A stretch of 64,000 nt of DNA, from contig NC_090942.1 of the NCBI RefSeq assembly GCF_040807025.1, positions 208,962,640 through 209,026,639 of the forward strand, written 5' to 3'. Below are positions 61,166-64,000 of this stretch, piece after piece. Source of the DNA: Struthio camelus (taxonomy: Eukaryota; Chordata; Aves; Struthioniformes; Struthionidae). Position 1 is the first letter of the stretch. Every line of letters starts with the position of its first letter. The notes beneath the pieces are model-generated. The model made no database searches and had not been told where the DNA came from. It saw nothing but the letters and a program-made list of their open reading frames with translations. Position numbers and translations under genes: made by a program.

Positions 61166-64000
61166 ATGAAGCGCAAGGCCCCCGACTCGAGGGAGGAGGG
61201 TGAGAGCGAAGGGAGCGCCGAGGTGCCCGCAGCCCGCGGCCGGGCCAAGGGCTCGGGGGGCGGCTGGCGGGTGGCGGCGGGGTGGCCGGAGCGGCGCAGC
61301 GTGCCCGCGGCAGGACCCGTGCTCTCGCGCGCGCGAGGCCTGGGGCGCGGGGAGGGCCGTGCGGGGAGGAGGGCTGTGCCGGGGGGAGGAAAGGCCGGTG
61401 CTGCCCAGGGCTGGCCGGGAGCGAGAGGGGCCGGGAGAGGCGAGGGGAAGGCGAGGGCAGGTCGTGCCTGGGAGCCCCTGCGCCCGGGGCGGGAGCCTCC
61501 TCTGGGTCAGCGTGGGGCTGCCGGGGAGCCGTGGGGTGGCAGCCAGCACGTGGAGGGCGTCTGGGCAGCGGGGTGAGGGCAGGCCCTTGCGGGGGAAGCC
61601 CTCCAGGACCCTTTCGCAGGCCCCCGCGAGGCGCTCAGTGCTTGTGGCGTTTGCTCTCCCCTCCGCAGCGTGCGTGCTGTGTCGCCGGGCCGATTCCGAC
61701 CCAGATAAGTATGGGGAGAAACGGCGGCAGGACGGTCTCTGCGCCCATGAGAACTGCCTGGTGAGTGTCCCTGGGGCTGCCTCCAGCTTCCCGCGGTGGC
61801 CCAGCCCAGCAGCCTGCCATCTCCACGCCCAGCCGGGCAGCTTTGGGGCGTGGGGGTGCGCCTGGCTCTGGGGCTGTGGAAATCCCATCCCAAGAGCTCT
61901 GCGAGTGCCAACTCCTCCTCGACGCCTCCGGGAGTCCCTTTGCTGCCCTCTGCTCGGGCTCTCGTCGTCCGCCCCAGCACGGCGTGTGCTCCGCTCAGCA
62001 GGGCCCAGCAGGCCAGCGCTGCCTGCAGGAGTGTCCGCCAGCCCCTCGCCCGGGCTCTCTGCGCCGCTGCCTTCCCAGCGCTCAGCACAGCCTGGCTGCC
62101 CACCTCTCCCACTCTTTGTGCTACTTGTTGTGGAGCAGCTCAAAGGCCCAGGAGCATTGCAGCTCGCTCAGTGCCAGGGAACTGAGCGTGGTGTGCCCCG
62201 GCCCTCTCGCCAGTGCCTCAGCACCGGCCGGCAGCAGTGGGCCGTGCCTGCCTGACCTACTGAGCTCTGGGACTTTTCTGTTTTTCAGTATCTTGCCAGC
62301 GGGCTCCCTGTGAGAGGCACCAACGAGCTGGGAGCCAACAAGTTCCTTCCGGCGGATATCAGGCGGGCAGTGAAGCGGGCAACTCGGAAGGTGAAGAGCT
62401 CGTCGGGGTGTGGGGAGGTCTGTGCCAGCATGGGTTTGTGCAAGCTCAGCCTGTGCCCTGGGGAGGAAACCTCGGGCTTTTCCGTCAGCTCCGGGCAACG
62501 CTCCCGCAAGCGGCAGGAGCTGCAGAGAGGCTCCAGCAGAAGCAGGAATGCCAGTGCCTGAGGTGGCTCTGCAGGACGGGACCCAGCAGTGCCCACGTGC
62601 CTGCAGCCTTCCCAGAAGTGTGGGGCAGGCCTTGGGGGCCCTGAGCGTGTCTCTGATGGGGCCTGCTGTGCTCTTTGCAGCGCTGCTACGTCTGTGGTGA
62701 GCGGGGAGCCACCATTAGCTGCCGGCAGAAGGGCTGCAAGCGCAGCTTCCACTTCCCCTGCGGCTGCGAAGATGGCTGCGTCTCGCAGTTCTTTGGGCAG
62801 CGCAGGTAAGAGCTGACGAGCCTCGTGCTGGGCCGCCTTTGCCTCCTTTGCCCTGCTGGCAGCACTGGCCAAGAGGGCGAAGCAGCTGCTTGCTCTGCTC
62901 TGCGGTGACCCTGCAGGAGCCCTGCCAGGGCCAGAGTCAGGGCATGGAGGGCTCCTTTATGCACCCCTTTTGCCTCCTCTGGGTGCAGGAGCAGAGTGGG
63001 AGGGTCTGTCCTCAGCCATGCCCTGGCAATCCCTTGTTCTCGGCTCCCGGGGGAGCTGGGGAAGCAGCAGCTGTGGCTGGGGGCTGGAGAGCCAGTGTGT
63101 TGGTCAGGCCTTCTGTCTGCAGGCAAGGTCCCTGAGCTTGGCGTGAGTGCGCCAGAGCCCACCTCAGAGGGGTGATGGCGGGGCCTCAGCTAGAATGTGC
63201 CGGGACCCTTGGGTGGGAGATGCATGGGCAGGAAGGGGATGGGAAGAGAGACATGCACACATTGCGCAGGCAGCAGCCAGCCTCTACAGCCTGTGGGGTC
63301 GTCTTGTCCAGAAAGGCGGGAGGACTCCATGCGTCCTGACCTCGCCCACCCCTTCTGTGTTGCACCCAGGTCCTTCTGCCGGGAACATCGCCCAGAACAA
63401 ACAGTGCAGGTGCAGCAGGATGGGGAGACCTCCTGCGTCATTTGTCTGGAGCCCGTGGAGGAACAGCTCTCCCACCACACTCTGGTGTGCCCTGCGTGTA
63501 GGCACGCGTGGTTCCATCGGGGCTGCATCCAGGTAGGAGGCCCTTCCAGCGCCCCTTGGGCATGGCGGGTGCCCAGCAGTGGGCAGTGCCCCACTCACGT
63601 GGCTTGTGCCTCTCTTGCAGCAACAGGCTCTCAGCGCTGGCTTCTTCTGCTTGCAGTGCCCACAGTGTAACGACAGGGAGACCTTCCTGTGGGAAATGTC
63701 TGCCATGGGGATCCGAGTGCCCCTCCGGTTGGTTCTCTTCTGCCCTTGCCCCGTGCCCACGAGACAGAAGGAGGGCACGAGCACGAGGGGCAGGGGAGGC
63801 TCATGCCCTTGCTTTGCTTCAACCTGTCAGACAACCCACCTGGGAGGCAGAGGGGGCCTTTGCTGAGCTCAATGAGAGGCACAGCCGCTGTGACGCCAGC
63901 CGGTGCCTTTCTGCGCGAGGCAGAGAAGAGGCAGCAGAAGAGGGGTAAGTCAGCAAAGCAGCAATTTCCCCACTGCCCATGTGGTGGCAGGTGCCCTAGT
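61166..64000 (+). CDS. PHF7: PHF7-like PHD/RING-finger protein, copy 4 (3' end outside the window)
   Basis: Exons visible: 61166-61199, 61669-61760, 62289-62390, 62681-62805, 63370-63532, 63621-63727, 63831-63944. The window ends in intron 7. All exons lie 28,204 bp from copy 1 and 19,361 bp from copy 2. The 245 full codons present give the same residues as the other copies and cover the extended PHD, the RING/PHD finger and the first two ligands (C228, C233) of the third finger. Intron 1 carries private changes (ggcgggtggcgg and ggggtggccgg near 61,265-61,285). Exons 8 and 9 are expected just beyond the window. Confidence 0.9.

Larger units (their letters stand above)
59458..64000 (+). repeat. 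Tandem unit 5, cut by window end, with PHF7-like copy 4
   Basis: It is collinear with unit 2 at an offset of 19,361 bp from its first base to the window end. The 651-bp 5' minisatellite has the same length as in unit 2. The unit stops inside intron 7 of the gene. Confidence 0.95.

Overview
This is a bird genome window. It carries several CR1 LINE copies with the typical avian 3' ends, LTR-like relics of the avian kind, and a GC-rich tandem array of a nine-exon gene that I recognise as the avian PHF7-like family (extended PHD finger, RING/PHD finger, third PHD finger, Ser-rich tail, no HECT domain). No bacterial-type operons, RNA genes or CRISPR arrays were seen. Species and chromosome cannot be read from the sequence.

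Layout. Bases 1 to about 31,050 are AT-rich, apparently non-coding DNA. They hold two CR1 copies arranged 5' to 5' (703-2340), a probable endogenous-retrovirus LTR with a tandem repeat inside it (about 2754-3491), a weaker LTR-like block (about 17,395-18,295), simple repeats, and a roughly 258-bp duplicated segment whose second copy is split by a 5'-truncated CR1 with a 5-bp target duplication (27,080-28,590). From 31,051 to the end the window is a tandem array. Each full unit of about 9.0 kb reads: AT-rich spacer, a 44-bp copy of the gene's 3' end, a 40/41-bp G-rich minisatellite, a CpG-rich promoter, the PHF7-like gene, a CR1 3' fragment, an unrecognised flank, and a second array of the same minisatellite. 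Units start at 31,051, 40,097, 50,492 and 59,458. A short geneless unit lies at 49,184-50,491.

The four gene copies (three whole, one cut by the window end) share intron and exon lengths exactly. The spliced exons of copy 1 total 1,032 nt and encode 343 residues. The only coding difference I noticed is silent. The units form a higher-order pattern: the first two gene units and the next two are collinear at an offset of 19,361 bp, including the minisatellite lengths between the paired genes. The geneless unit looks like the product of exchange between the minisatellites on either side of a gene. I infer that the paired minisatellites drive expansion, contraction and exchange of this gene family, and that they also lie directly against each promoter.

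What each gene product does is inferred from the family: mammalian PHF7 is a testis chromatin reader and ubiquitin ligase. Expression, function and the true copy number cannot be seen here. A collapsed or duplicated assembly is the main alternative for the long-range pattern.
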